64,000 nt of DNA from Phytohabitans sp037414955. Its GTDB lineage: Bacteria; Actinomycetota; Actinomycetes; Mycobacteriales; Micromonosporaceae. Under the pieces are notes generated by a model that searched no databases, was not told the DNA's origin, and was given only the letters and a program-made list of their open reading frames with translations. Below, one piece after another: positions 25,487 to 34,700 of the stretch (its first letter is position 1; the number at the start of each line of letters is the position of its first letter). A program made the position numbers and the translations under genes. Location of the stretch: contig JBBEWH010000086.1 of the NCBI GenBank assembly GCA_037414955.1, forward strand, positions 1 through 64,000. The letters are read 5' to 3'.

Positions 25487-26458
25487 TCAGATCGCGTTGG
25501 TGAGGCGCAGCAGCCGCCAGATGGCGCCCAGCCGCGGCCGGCCGTGGAACCCGACGTAGTCGGCGGTCACCGCGTGCGGTCCCCACTTCTGCTTGTATTC
25601 GAGTTGGGTGCGGGCCGGGTAGACCCGCTCGCCGTGGCGGGCGAGCAGGTCGACGATCCGGCTCACGGTGGGGCTGGCCGTCTCGACCTCGAACGCGCGG
25701 TCCAGGCCGGTGAACGGGGTGAACCCGAAGTGCAGCCAGCCCGCCGCCTCGGCGGTCATCCGCTCGATGGCGGCGACGTTGATCGCCTCCATCACCCCCG
25801 GCGGTACGCCGGTGCGGCGCCGGCTCAGGTCGTGCAGCCAGCCGGGTCGCCGCCCGTAGACCGGCGAGTAGCTGATGTACGCCACGATCCGCCCGTCCAG
25901 CCGGCCCGCGAACACCCGGCGCAGCTCCTGGTAGTCGCCGGTCCGCTCGCCGACCAGGAACTCCAGCGCCTTGACGTGCCGCCCCTTGCCGGCCAGCCAC
26001 GCGGCGTCGACGTCGGCGAGCTCGCTCGCGGCGGCCTCGGCGTCGACCTGCTCGACCGTCAGGCCGCTGCGCTGGGCCCGGGAGATCTTGTTGCGCAGCC
26101 GCATGAACTTGGCGCCGTGCAGCGTGAACCGGCTCAGGTCCACCGCGTACGAGGCGCCGAGCTGGTTGACGGTGAACCCGTGCCGGGCGTAGACGCGCGC
26201 GTCGTCCTCCTGCAGCTGCACCCCGACCACCCGGCGCCGCAGTCGCGCGGCGTGCTCGAGGAACGCGGCCAGCAGCGACTGGTACGCCGGCTCGGGCGCG
26301 AACGGCCCGCCGAACTGCACCAGGTACCGCCCGGCCGTGCGGTAGGCCACGACGCCCGGCCGCCCGGGTATCCGGAAGAACTCGTTGCCGCCGTTGAGCG
26401 CGAGGAAGGCGCTGGGGTTGTCGCCGTACCGGGCCAGCTCGTCAAGCACTGATCGCAC
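25487..26458 (-). CDS. DUF2156 / LPG-synthase C-terminal-like (aminoacyl-tRNA-dependent) transferase
   Basis: 323 residues from GTG 26458 (17-base overlap with the upstream gene); GTG 26449 is an alternative. It is the soluble double-GNAT domain of MprF-type lysyl-phosphatidylglycerol synthases without membrane helices: LNGGNEFFRIPGRPGVVAYR, MRLRNKISRAQRSGL, GWLHDLSRRRTGVPPGVMEA, FTPFTGLDRAF, LEYKQKWGP. Family members transfer an aminoacyl group from tRNA to lipid or small-molecule acceptors; VlmA of valanimycin biosynthesis does this to a hydroxylamine. In a cluster with amine-forming enzymes, aminoacylation of the amine is an attractive guess. Confidence 0.75.
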   Translation of the reverse strand: MRSVLDELARYGDNPSAFLALNGGNEFFRIPGRPGVVAYRTAGRYLVQFGGPFAPEPAYQSLLAAFLEHAARLRRRVVGVQLQEDDARVYARHGFTVNQLGASYAVDLSRFTLHGAKFMRLRNKISRAQRSGLTVEQVDAEAAASELADVDAAWLAGKGRHVKALEFLVGERTGDYQELRRVFAGRLDGRIVAYISYSPVYGRRPGWLHDLSRRRTGVPPGVMEAINVAAIERMTAEAAGWLHFGFTPFTGLDRAFEVETASPTVSRIVDLLARHGERVYPARTQLEYKQKWGPHAVTADYVGFHGRPRLGAIWRLLRLTNAI

Positions 26459-26972
26459 CGGGCACCCGCCGCGGCTCGGTGGTCTGGGCGGCGCTCGGGC
26501 CGGGGGTGGGCCGGCCCGCGGTGGGCTGGCCGGACGCGGCGTAGGCGCGTTCGAAGTCGGCGAACGCGGGATGGGTGGCCGGTTCGAACGGCACCCCGAA
26601 CGGCTTGGTCGTGTTGCCGAACAGCGCCCGGTCCCCGAACAGGTGGATCGGCACCGCCAGCAGCGCCCACTCCGGCTCCACCAGCAGCGCCCACAGCCCG
26701 ACCAGCGCGGCGCCGGTCACCAGGTTGTGCGCGATGTTGTAGGCCAGGTAGTAGCCGCGCGGGATCCGGCCGTCGCGGCTGCGGCGGAACGCCACCGCCC
26801 CGGGCAGGTATCCCACGGCGTCGATGACCACGAAGAGCGTGACGAACACCCACCACCGGATCTCGCCGATGTTGGCGACGGCGAACCCCACCGACACGGC
26901 CAGCGCGGCGATCCACTCCAGCCGGGCACTCCAGAAGGTCGCTCTGGTCTCGAACCGGTTCCGCGCATCCAT
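26442..26972 (-). CDS. Small integral membrane protein, first gene of the leftward operon
   Basis: 176 residues from ATG 26972 with GGAGG just upstream. Hydrophobic segments: about 17-35 (LEWIAALAVSVGFAVANIG), 41-60 (WWVFVTLFVVIDAVGYLPGA) and 85-115 (LVTGAALVGLWALLVEPEWA), then a cytosolic Pro-rich tail. Conserved-looking motifs are GYYLAYNIAHN and HLFGDRALFGNTTKPFGVPF. I do not recognise a function. Position suggests a membrane anchor or integral enzyme for a lipid-like intermediate. Confidence 0.7.
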   Translation of the reverse strand: MDARNRFETRATFWSARLEWIAALAVSVGFAVANIGEIRWWVFVTLFVVIDAVGYLPGAVAFRRSRDGRIPRGYYLAYNIAHNLVTGAALVGLWALLVEPEWALLAVPIHLFGDRALFGNTTKPFGVPFEPATHPAFADFERAYAASGQPTAGRPTPGPSAAQTTEPRRVPGAISA

Positions 26973-27147
26973 CGCTGTGCCTCCGTCTACCCCTGCGCCC
27001 CTCTATCCGTGATACGCGCGCCGGTACCGGTCCCCTCGCCCGGTACGTCACTTTGGGCGCGGCTGTCGGTTTCCCAACAATCGACGAGGGTTGGCGGTCC
27101 CGGCCGCGTAAGAACGAGAAGAGTGACGTGCGAGCGGGGAGGGATTC
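26973..27147. promoter_or_regulatory. Divergent promoter region of the two cluster operons
   Basis: 175 bases between the leftward nine-gene operon and the rightward four-gene operon. The imperfect dyad CCAAC (27074-27078) and GTTGG (27090-27094) is the only operator-like feature seen. GGGGAGGG at 27136-27143 is the ribosome site for the next gene. A SARP or sigma target would be expected here but I cannot identify one with certainty. Confidence 0.4.
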
Positions 27148-28113
27148 GTGGCGGCAGCACCCGATCCGCTCCTGATCGAGCAGGTGAACTGGGCGCAGTA
27201 CCGGCCCGGCCAGGCCGACGGCCACTACGAGAGCTTCTACCAGCGCGCCAACCATCCGACCCGGCCGCTGGCGTTCTGGATCCGGTACACCATCTTCAGC
27301 CCGCACGGGCGCCCGGCGGACGCGGTCGGCGAGCTGTGGGCGATCGTCTTCGACGGCGAGACCGGCGCGCACGCGGTGGCCCGGCGGGCGCACCCGATCG
27401 CGCGGTGCGCGTTCGGGCGCACCGGCTTCGACGTGCGCGTCGCCGGCAGCACGCTGGGGCCGGGCCGGCTGCGCGGGGACGCCGGCGCCATCGCGTGGGA
27501 CCTGGCCTACACCGGAGACCAGCCGCCGGTGTACCTGTTGCCGCGCGCCGCCTACCAGCCCGCGGCGCCGAACGCCAAGACGCTGGTCGGGCTGCCGCTG
27601 GCCCGCTACGACGGGACGCTGGCCGTGGACGGGCGGGCGATCGAGGTGGCCGGCTGGCTGGGCAGCCAGAACCACAACTGGGGTCGCCAGCACGCCGGCC
27701 ACTACGCGTTCGGTCAGGTGGCCGGCTTCGCGGGCGCGCCGGACAGCTTCCTGGAGGTGCTCACCACCCGCGCGCACACCCTGCTGGTGCTGCGGCACGC
27801 CGGGCGCGAGCACGCCCTCGCCGGCGCCGCCGGGGCGGGCGAGTTCGGATACTTCCACTGGGCGTTCCGCGCCGGCGACGCCGCGGTCGAGGTCGGCGGC
27901 CAGCTGTCGGCGCCGCCGGAGGCGTTCGTCGGCCTGGCGTACCCGGATCCGCCCGGCGGTGTCCGGCACTGCCTGAACACCAAGATCGGATCGTGCGAGC
28001 TGACCGTCACCGACCGGGCGACCGGCCGGCGTGAGGTGCTGCGCGCCCCGCGGCGGGCGCTGTTCGAGATCGTCACCGACGACCGCGCGCACGGGATCGA
28101 GATCCGCGCCTGA
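27148..28113 (+). CDS. CrtC/AttH-like (lipocalin-fold) protein B
   Basis: 321 residues from GTG 27148. It is clearly paralogous to protein A (16813-17826): both share YESFYQRANHPT, PLAFWIRYTIFSPH, GSQNHNWG, HYAFGQVAGF and HCLNTKIGSC. This copy is shorter because a loop of about 12 residues near LTLPFMTF of protein A is missing. The two copies bound the two operons, so both probably act on related intermediates or as a heteromer. Function is inferred only from the CrtC-like HNWG motif. Confidence 0.6.
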   Translation: MAAAPDPLLIEQVNWAQYRPGQADGHYESFYQRANHPTRPLAFWIRYTIFSPHGRPADAVGELWAIVFDGETGAHAVARRAHPIARCAFGRTGFDVRVAGSTLGPGRLRGDAGAIAWDLAYTGDQPPVYLLPRAAYQPAAPNAKTLVGLPLARYDGTLAVDGRAIEVAGWLGSQNHNWGRQHAGHYAFGQVAGFAGAPDSFLEVLTTRAHTLLVLRHAGREHALAGAAGAGEFGYFHWAFRAGDAAVEVGGQLSAPPEAFVGLAYPDPPGGVRHCLNTKIGSCELTVTDRATGRREVLRAPRRALFEIVTDDRAHGIEIRA

Positions 28114-28136
28114 CCCGACCATCGAGGAGGACTTCC

Positions 28137-28832
28137 GTGCCGTTCACCGAGGACAGCGACCCGTACTGCCTGGCACCGCACGAGGCGGACCGGCTGCTGC
28201 GCGACGCGCCGTGGCGCCGGTTCGTGGTCATGGGCGACAGCATCGCCGAGGGCCTGGGCGAGGACTCGCCCGGTTACCAGCCGCTGAGCTGGTACGAGCG
28301 GGTCCGTGCGGCGCTGGCCCGGGCGCGGCCCGACCTGGTCGCCACCAACCTGGGCCGCCGCGACCTGCGCGCCGCCGAGGTCCGCGCCACGCAGCTGGCG
28401 GCGGCGCTGGCCTTCGAGCCGGACCTTGCGGTCGTGGTGGCCGGCGGTAACGACCTGTTCGGCCGGCAGTTCCAGCCCGAGCTGGTGGAGGGCGACCTGG
28501 ACGCCATGATCGGCGCGCTGCGCGCGGTGCCGGCCACCGTGGTGACCATCACGCTGATGGACATCGTGCGCGCGGTGCCGCAGCTGGCCGGCGGTCCGAT
28601 GCAGCGGCTGCCGGTGCTCAACGAGCGGGTGCGCGCGGTGTCCCAGCGGCACGGTGCGCTGGTGCTGGACGCGTTCGCGCACCCGATGTGCGCCGACCGC
28701 GACGTCTACAGCAGCGACTTCAAGCACGCCACCCGGCGCGGCCACGCGATCCTCGGCGCCGAGCTGATCCGGCTGCTCGGCAGCCAGGTCCGGGCCGAAC
28801 CCGTTCGAGGGTTCCCGGGCGGCGCCGCGTAA
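28137..28832 (+). CDS. GDSL/SGNH-family hydrolase
   Basis: 231 residues from GTG 28137; GAGGAGG at 28124-28130. Block I FVVMGDSIAEGLG holds the nucleophile Ser, the Gly is in TNLGRRDL, block III is VVAGGNDLF with Asn, and a C-terminal SSDFKHATRRGHAI offers His (the usual DxxH spacing is altered). No signal peptide, so it works inside the cell, perhaps as an esterase or acyltransferase on the cluster product. Confidence 0.85.
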   Translation: MPFTEDSDPYCLAPHEADRLLRDAPWRRFVVMGDSIAEGLGEDSPGYQPLSWYERVRAALARARPDLVATNLGRRDLRAAEVRATQLAAALAFEPDLAVVVAGGNDLFGRQFQPELVEGDLDAMIGALRAVPATVVTITLMDIVRAVPQLAGGPMQRLPVLNERVRAVSQRHGALVLDAFAHPMCADRDVYSSDFKHATRRGHAILGAELIRLLGSQVRAEPVRGFPGGAA

Positions 28833-28890
28833 CCGGGATAGGGGCGGTTCGAGGCCGGGCCGCCAGCCCGCGAACGGGAGGACATGATCC

Positions 28891-30312
28891 GTGCCGACAT
28901 CATCCGCCGCGCCGCCGCGGCAGCGCGAGAAGATTCCCGGCGTCAGTCACCTGCTCGCCTTCAGCCGGGACCCGCTGCGGTTCTTCGACGAGCTGTACGC
29001 CACGCACGGCGACATCGCCGAGTTCTTCATGGCCGGCGACCGCTGGGTCCTGATCAACCACCCCAAGGACATCGAGCGGGTGCACGTGGAGACCACCCGG
29101 CACTTCCGCAAGGGCTACCAGACCTACGAGAAGATCGGGTACGTGTTCCGCCGCGTCCTGGGCAACGGCCTGGTGACCAGCGAGGGCGACTTCTGGCGCA
29201 CGCAGCGCCGGCTGGCCCAGCCGGCCTTCCACCATGGACAGATCCGCGGCTACGCGGACACGATGGTCGCCTACACCCAGCAGATGATCGGCCGGTGGGC
29301 GCCCGGCGCGGAGCTGGACATGCGGATCGCCATGGGCGGGCTGACCCAGCGCGTCGCCGGCACCTGCTTCTTCGGCGCCGACACCGCGGCGCAGTCCACG
29401 CGCGCCACCAAGGCCCTGGACGCCATCATGGTCGGCTTCAACACCGAGCTGGCCAGCATGTTCGTGGAACGGCTGCCGGCGTTCGTCCCCACCCCGAACC
29501 GGCGCCGGGTCGACGCCGCGATCGCCGACTTCGACGCCGTGGTCTCGGAGTTCGTCCACAACCGGCGGTCCGCGCCGCCGGGCGAGCACGGCGACCTGCT
29601 CGCCCTGCTCTGCGCCGCCCAGGACGACGACGGCGGCCAGATGACCGACCGCCAGCTGCGCGACGAGCTGGTGACCCTCTACATCGCGGCCCAGGAGACC
29701 ACCAGCAGCACGCTGGCCTGGGTGCTGTACTTCCTGGGCAGCCGGCCGGAGCTGGGCGCCCGGGTGCGCCAGGAGCTGGACCGGGTGCTCGGCGGGCGCC
29801 AGGCCACCCCGGCCGACCTGGGCGAGCTGCGCCTGCTGCGCGCCGTCGTGGACGAGGTGCTGCGGCTGTACCCGCCGGCGTGGCGGGTGTTCCGGGTGCC
29901 CGAGCACGACGTGGAGATCCAGGGGTACCGGGTGCCCGAAGGGGCCTACGTGGTGATGAGCCAGTGGGTGACCCACCGCGACCCGCGCTGGTTCGACGCG
30001 CCGACCACGTTCGACCCCGACCGCTGGCTGGACGGGCGCACCGCCAACCTGCCCCGCTACGCGTACTGGCCGTTCGGCGGCGGGCCCCGCATGTGCATCG
30101 GCAACGGCTTCGCGATCATGGAGATCGTCCTGGTCGCCGCGACCCTTCTGGGCCAGGTGCGGTACACCCTGCTCGATCACGACGTGACGCCGCGACCGCT
30201 GATCACCCTGCGCCCCGACCCGGGGGTGCGGGTGCGCATCGACCAGGTCCTGGCCCGGCCCGCGGACCCGGCCACGCCGGTGTCCCCGACGGCCCAGCCG
30301 AGCCCGGCGTGA
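28891..30312 (+). CDS. Cytochrome P450
   Basis: 473 residues from GTG 28891 with CGGGAGGA upstream. I-helix AAQETTSSTLAW, K-helix DEVLRLYPP, heme loop FGGGPRMCIGNGFAIMEI. The long form and the N-terminal PGVSHLLAFSRDPLRFFDEL resemble fatty-acid or terpene hydroxylase-like bacterial P450s. It differs clearly from the other cluster P450, so two oxidations are expected. A ferredoxin gene follows after 11 bases. Confidence 0.9.
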   Translation: MPTSSAAPPRQREKIPGVSHLLAFSRDPLRFFDELYATHGDIAEFFMAGDRWVLINHPKDIERVHVETTRHFRKGYQTYEKIGYVFRRVLGNGLVTSEGDFWRTQRRLAQPAFHHGQIRGYADTMVAYTQQMIGRWAPGAELDMRIAMGGLTQRVAGTCFFGADTAAQSTRATKALDAIMVGFNTELASMFVERLPAFVPTPNRRRVDAAIADFDAVVSEFVHNRRSAPPGEHGDLLALLCAAQDDDGGQMTDRQLRDELVTLYIAAQETTSSTLAWVLYFLGSRPELGARVRQELDRVLGGRQATPADLGELRLLRAVVDEVLRLYPPAWRVFRVPEHDVEIQGYRVPEGAYVVMSQWVTHRDPRWFDAPTTFDPDRWLDGRTANLPRYAYWPFGGGPRMCIGNGFAIMEIVLVAATLLGQVRYTLLDHDVTPRPLITLRPDPGVRVRIDQVLARPADPATPVSPTAQPSPA

Positions 30313-30323
30313 GGGGAGCGACC

Positions 30324-30524
30324 GTGCCAGGATGGCGGCTCGTCGTGGACAAGGACCGCTGCGCCGGCTCGGGGACCTGCGTGTCCATCGCGCCGGAGCT
30401 GTTCGCGTTCGACGCGGACCAGCAGTCGCGACCGATGGCGGAGGTGACCGGCGACGACGAGGCCGCCCTGCTCGCCGCCGAGCAGTGCCCCTCCGGCGCC
30501 ATCACCGTGCTCCCCCAGCCATGA
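30324..30524 (+). CDS. [3Fe-4S] ferredoxin, P450 redox partner
   Basis: 66 residues from GTG 30324, just after the P450. The cluster ligands are in CAGSGTC and CPSGAI (three Cys with a small residue in the fourth place), the pattern of actinomycete [3Fe-4S] ferredoxins that serve P450s. The stop TGA (30522-30524) is provided by the outer end of a palindromic element. Confidence 0.9.
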   Translation: MPGWRLVVDKDRCAGSGTCVSIAPELFAFDADQQSRPMAEVTGDDEAALLAAEQCPSGAITVLPQP

Positions 30525-30576
30525 TCAAGGCGTCCCCTGTAGTCGTTCTAGCGACGTGAGGGACGCCTTGATCATG
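30520..30576. repeat. 57-bp palindromic element, copy 5 (shared stop codons)
   Basis: Perfect outer arms CATGATCAAGGCGTCCC and GGGACGCCTTGATCATG with a degenerate centre one base longer than the other copies. The ferredoxin stop (30522-30524) and the jetD stop (30574-30572) both lie in its ends. It marks the boundary between the biosynthetic cluster and the Wadjet operon. Confidence 0.95.
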
Positions 30577-31744
30577 AGAGGTCGGCGAGGAGGGTGTCGA
30601 GGAGGCGTTCCTCCATCAGGGCGCGGCCGGTCTCGCGCATCGCGGCGCCCAGCGCCGCGTCCCAGGGCGTCGGCGCGGGTACGCCCAGCAGCGCCGGCCC
30701 GGTGCCGGCCGCGCGCCGGTAGTCGGCCCCGCTCATCCGCCAGGGCACGGCGTTCGGGTACCGGTTCAGCGCGTACCCGGTCAGCCGCACCCCGGCCCAG
30801 TCGAAGTCGTTGCGCCACCGGATCGTCGCCGGTGCGGCGTACCCGAGCAGGCGGTGCACGGCGGCCGACGGCGCGCCCTCGGTGCAGATCAGCGGCCGCC
30901 CGCGCGCGCCGAGCGTGGCGGCGGCGGCCCGCAGCACCGCCGGGTTCTCGCAGACGAAGACCTCGTCGATGGCGACGGTGAGCGGCGCGAGCCGCAGCTG
31001 GTGCAGGGTGACGCGCATCGGCACGCCGGCCGCGCGCGCCTGGGTGAGCCACTCACCCAGGAGCCCGCCGGACGCCGGCACGTTCAGCACGAGCACCTGG
31101 CTGGCCAGGTCGTCGGGCACCACGCCGGCCGATTCCCACAGGGCCCGCTCCTGCTCCGTGCCCACCGGCGCGCTCGCGCCCTGCCAGACCGCGAGCGCCC
31201 GCAGCACCAGGCCGCGGATCGGCCCGTCGGCGAGCGCCTTGGTGTCCTCGAGCACCCGCTCGGCGAACACCGGCATCGGCTCGTCGGCGGCCGGCAACGC
31301 GTCCAGCACCCGCAGCACGTCCTGGATGGACAGCCCGGTACGGACGATCCGGGTGAGCGTGCCGTCGCGCCGCAGCCCGTCGAGCCACTGGTCGAACCAG
31401 CCCTCGCCGGCGTGCCGGCTCGCGCGGGCCAGTGCCAGCGCGGCCTCCCGGGCCGCCACCTCGCGGCGCCGCTCGCCCGGACGGTCGCGCAGCGGCGCCT
31501 CGGTGGCGACCGCCTCGGCGAGGCCGACGCCGTGGGCGTCGCGCAGGAACGCGTCCAGCTCCGCCAGGCGTACCGTCAACCGGCGGGACCCTGACGAACG
31601 GTGCGTGCCGGTGATGCCGATGACGACCAGGCGCTCGTCGTCGGTGGGCGCGGCGAGCGAGACCGTGCCGTCCAGCGCGCCGCCGGTGCGTTCCAGGCTG
31701 CGCCGCGCGGCCGCCAGCAGGCGGGTCCAGCCCGGCCCGGTCAT
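30572..31744 (-). CDS. jetD: Wadjet type II JetD nuclease subunit (TIGR02679/DUF2399)
   Basis: 390 residues; the ATG overlaps the jetC stop (ATGA). The C-terminal half is a Toprim-like DUF2399 domain with the metal residues in VFVCENPAVL (Glu) and WRNDFDWAGVRLTG (Asp-x-Asp). The N-terminal half is the arm that docks on JetABC in known systems. JetD cuts DNA that the JetABC motor cannot extrude past, which destroys closed circular plasmids. Known residues look intact. Confidence 0.9.
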   Translation of the reverse strand: MTGPGWTRLLAAARRSLERTGGALDGTVSLAAPTDDERLVVIGITGTHRSSGSRRLTVRLAELDAFLRDAHGVGLAEAVATEAPLRDRPGERRREVAAREAALALARASRHAGEGWFDQWLDGLRRDGTLTRIVRTGLSIQDVLRVLDALPAADEPMPVFAERVLEDTKALADGPIRGLVLRALAVWQGASAPVGTEQERALWESAGVVPDDLASQVLVLNVPASGGLLGEWLTQARAAGVPMRVTLHQLRLAPLTVAIDEVFVCENPAVLRAAAATLGARGRPLICTEGAPSAAVHRLLGYAAPATIRWRNDFDWAGVRLTGYALNRYPNAVPWRMSGADYRRAAGTGPALLGVPAPTPWDAALGAAMRETGRALMEERLLDTLLADLS

Positions 31745-34700
31745 TCGTCGGCACCGTCCACAGCGAACTGTGGCACCATCTCATCGACGGCGACGGGCAC
31801 CCGCCGGGTCTCCGGCGAGCCGAGCGCCCGGGCCAGGCTGCCGTCGAAGTCCGCCACGTTGGCGGCGCCGTCCCAGACGAGCAGCACAGTGGACACCGTG
31901 TGCTCGACCGCCGAGTGGGACAGGTCGTAGTGCGCCGCGCCGCTCACCGCCGGGTGCGCGGCCCACAGGTCGTACCCGGTCATGAAAAGGTCGAGGTCGA
32001 ACTGCTTGGCCAGCGCCATCAGCTCGCCGCGCCCGTTGTCGTCGACGCCGGCGAAGGCCTCGTCCAGGCCCAGCAGCCGCGGCGCGTCCGGCCGCGCGGA
32101 GCCGAACAGCGCGTTCGCGGCGGCGAACAGCGGCAGGTGCAGCGACACGGACTGCTCGCCGCCGGAGAGCTGGCTGTGCCGCGCGCGGGTCAGCGCCTCG
32201 GTGCCGCCGCCGGGGCGGTGCAGGGTGAAGGCGAAGACCCGCCACCGCCGGTAGTCCAGCACCTCGGCGAGCAGGTCCCGGTACGGCTGCTCGGGTGCGG
32301 TGGCGCGCGCCGCCTTGATGCGGGCGGCGAAGTGCCGGCGCAGCGTGGTCAGCTGGGTGGGGCCGAGCCGCGCCGGGTCGCGCTCCAGCAGCTTGCAGAC
32401 CTCGCGCTGCTCCGGGTCGAGGTCGTCGGACAGGCGCCAGCCGACGCCCACGGTGAGGCCGGACGACATCCGGCGGGCCCGCATCTGCGCGTCCATGCTC
32501 TCGACCAGGTCGCGGGCCTCGATGGTGCGCCGGTGGATCTGGCGGGCGAGCTGGCCGAGCAGCGCGTCCTCGAAGATGCGCTGTTCGGCGTCGGTGAGCA
32601 GCTGTTCCTGGTCGCGCCGCTCCCGGCCGATGCGCTCGGCGAAGTGCGCGACCGGGCTGAGCCCCTGCTCGTCGGCGACCCGCACGATGATGACGCCGTC
32701 GTCGGTGTCCCACTCGGGTCGGTGGTCGAGCCCGGCGGCCGGCAGCTGCGCCTGCAGCTCGGTCAGCGCCGACGTCAGCCGGGTGGCGCTCTGCTTGAGC
32801 GACGTCTCGGTCGGGCTCAGCTCGCGGGTGGCGGCCAGGATCGCGTCGTGCAGCGCGACGACCCCGGGGTCCAGCGCGGCGTCGGCCGGGTCGGTGGCGT
32901 GCGCCGGCCAGCGCAGGTCGGTCGGGCAGCGCAGCAGGCCGAGCAGGTCCGGATGCGAGTACGGCCGCAGCCGCTGCGCCTCGTGATGGGCCTCGCTCAC
33001 GGCGTCGGCGAGCGCCCGCTGCCCCATCTCGACCCGGGTGCCGGCCGAGGCCCGCCGCTCCCGGGCGGCGGCCAACTGCTCGCGCGCCTGGGCCAGCGCC
33101 GCCTCGGCCGCGGTGATCTCGCCCTCGACCCGTTCCGCCTCGGCGAGCACCCGTTCGGCCTCCGCGCCGATGCTCGCGCGCAGCGTGCGGTACGCCTCGT
33201 CCTTCTCCTCGTGCCGCAGGGTCGCCTCGTGTGCGGCGCTCTGCGCGTCGGTGAGCCGGCCGCCGGCCTCGTCGTGCCGTTCCCCGGCCTCGCGCGCGGC
33301 GTCGGCGGCCCGCGCCGCGGCCGGGCGGGCGCCGTCCAGGCGCACCCCCAGCTTCTCGAACCGGGCGATCGCGTCGGCGACCTCGTCGACCCGCTCCGCG
33401 GGCAGCGACCGCTCGGCCGTGGTGCGGCGCAGCGCGGCGCCGGCGGCGGCCTGCTCGGCGATCGCCTGGTCGAGCCGCTGGTTGGCGGCGGACTCGGCCT
33501 CCTGGTGGGCGCGCAGCGTCGCGGCGGCCCGGTCCACCGTGCGCAGCGCACCGTGGATGGTGGCCAGCGACGGCAGCGCGCCGGCCGCGGCCTCGATGGC
33601 GGCCAGTTTCCCGTTCCGGACCGCCCGCTGCCGGTCGACGTCGCCGATCTCGCCGTCGAGTATCGCCAGGAGGCGGTCGCACTCGGCGATCCGGGCGGCG
33701 CGGCGGGCCGCCCGGGCGGTGGCGCCGATGTACTCGGGTGCCGGCTTGACGTATCCGCCGACGGCCACGCCCTGCGCGTACTGGCCGCGCGCCGCGACGA
33801 CGGCCGGCACCGCCGCGGTCGCCGCGTGGATCGTGGCGGTGGCGCCGGCGTCCGCCTCGATGAGCGCGATCGAGGCCAGCACGGCCCGGATCCGGTCGGC
33901 CGGGACGCCGTCCTGCTCCTCGGGCACCAGCACGTCGGCGAGCGTGCGCCCGGCCGGCCTTGCGGTGTCCGCCAGGACCCGCAGGTAGCCGTCCTGCTCG
34001 CCCGCGGCCAGCGCGGCCGCGGTGCCGCCGGCGTCCGGGTGCAGCCAGGCGTCGAGCACCCCCGCCGCTTCCAGCGCCGCTTCGATCCCGGCCGCGTCGG
34101 CGTCGGTGACGCCGTCGGCGAACCGGACCAGCCGCCACAGTGGCGCGCCCGCCCGGCCCCGCCGGGGCGCCGGCCGGGTGGCGGCCGCCGGCGGCGCGTC
34201 GTCGTGCTCGGCGGCGATCCGGTCCCGCTCGGCGGCCACCTCGGTGCGCCGGGTGTCCAAAGCGGACCGTCGGGAGCGCAGTTCGGCGAGCGCGTCGCGG
34301 TGGGCGGTCACGGCCGGCGCGGTCGCCTCCCGGTAGGCCTCCTTCAGCGTCGGTACGCCCTCCTCGCCGGCGTGTGCGACCACCGCCCGCAGCACCTCGA
34401 CGTCCGCCACGCCCGGGTGGGTCGCCGCCCACCGCTCCAGGCCGGCGGTGACGTCCCGGCGGGCGTGCTCGACCGCGGCTTCGGCCGCGCGCTCGGCCCG
34501 TTCGGCGTCCACGACCGCGGCGGCCGCCGCCGCCACGTCCCGCGCCGCCCGGACGTGGTCGCGCTCGGCCTGCGCCAGCCGGGACGCCTGCTCCCGGACG
34601 GCGCGCACGTCGTCGCGCCGGCCACTGACCCGGGCGCTGATCCGGGCCGCCAGGTCCGCACTGTTCGCGTCCTCGGTGGCCCACGGGATGCCGGCGGCTT

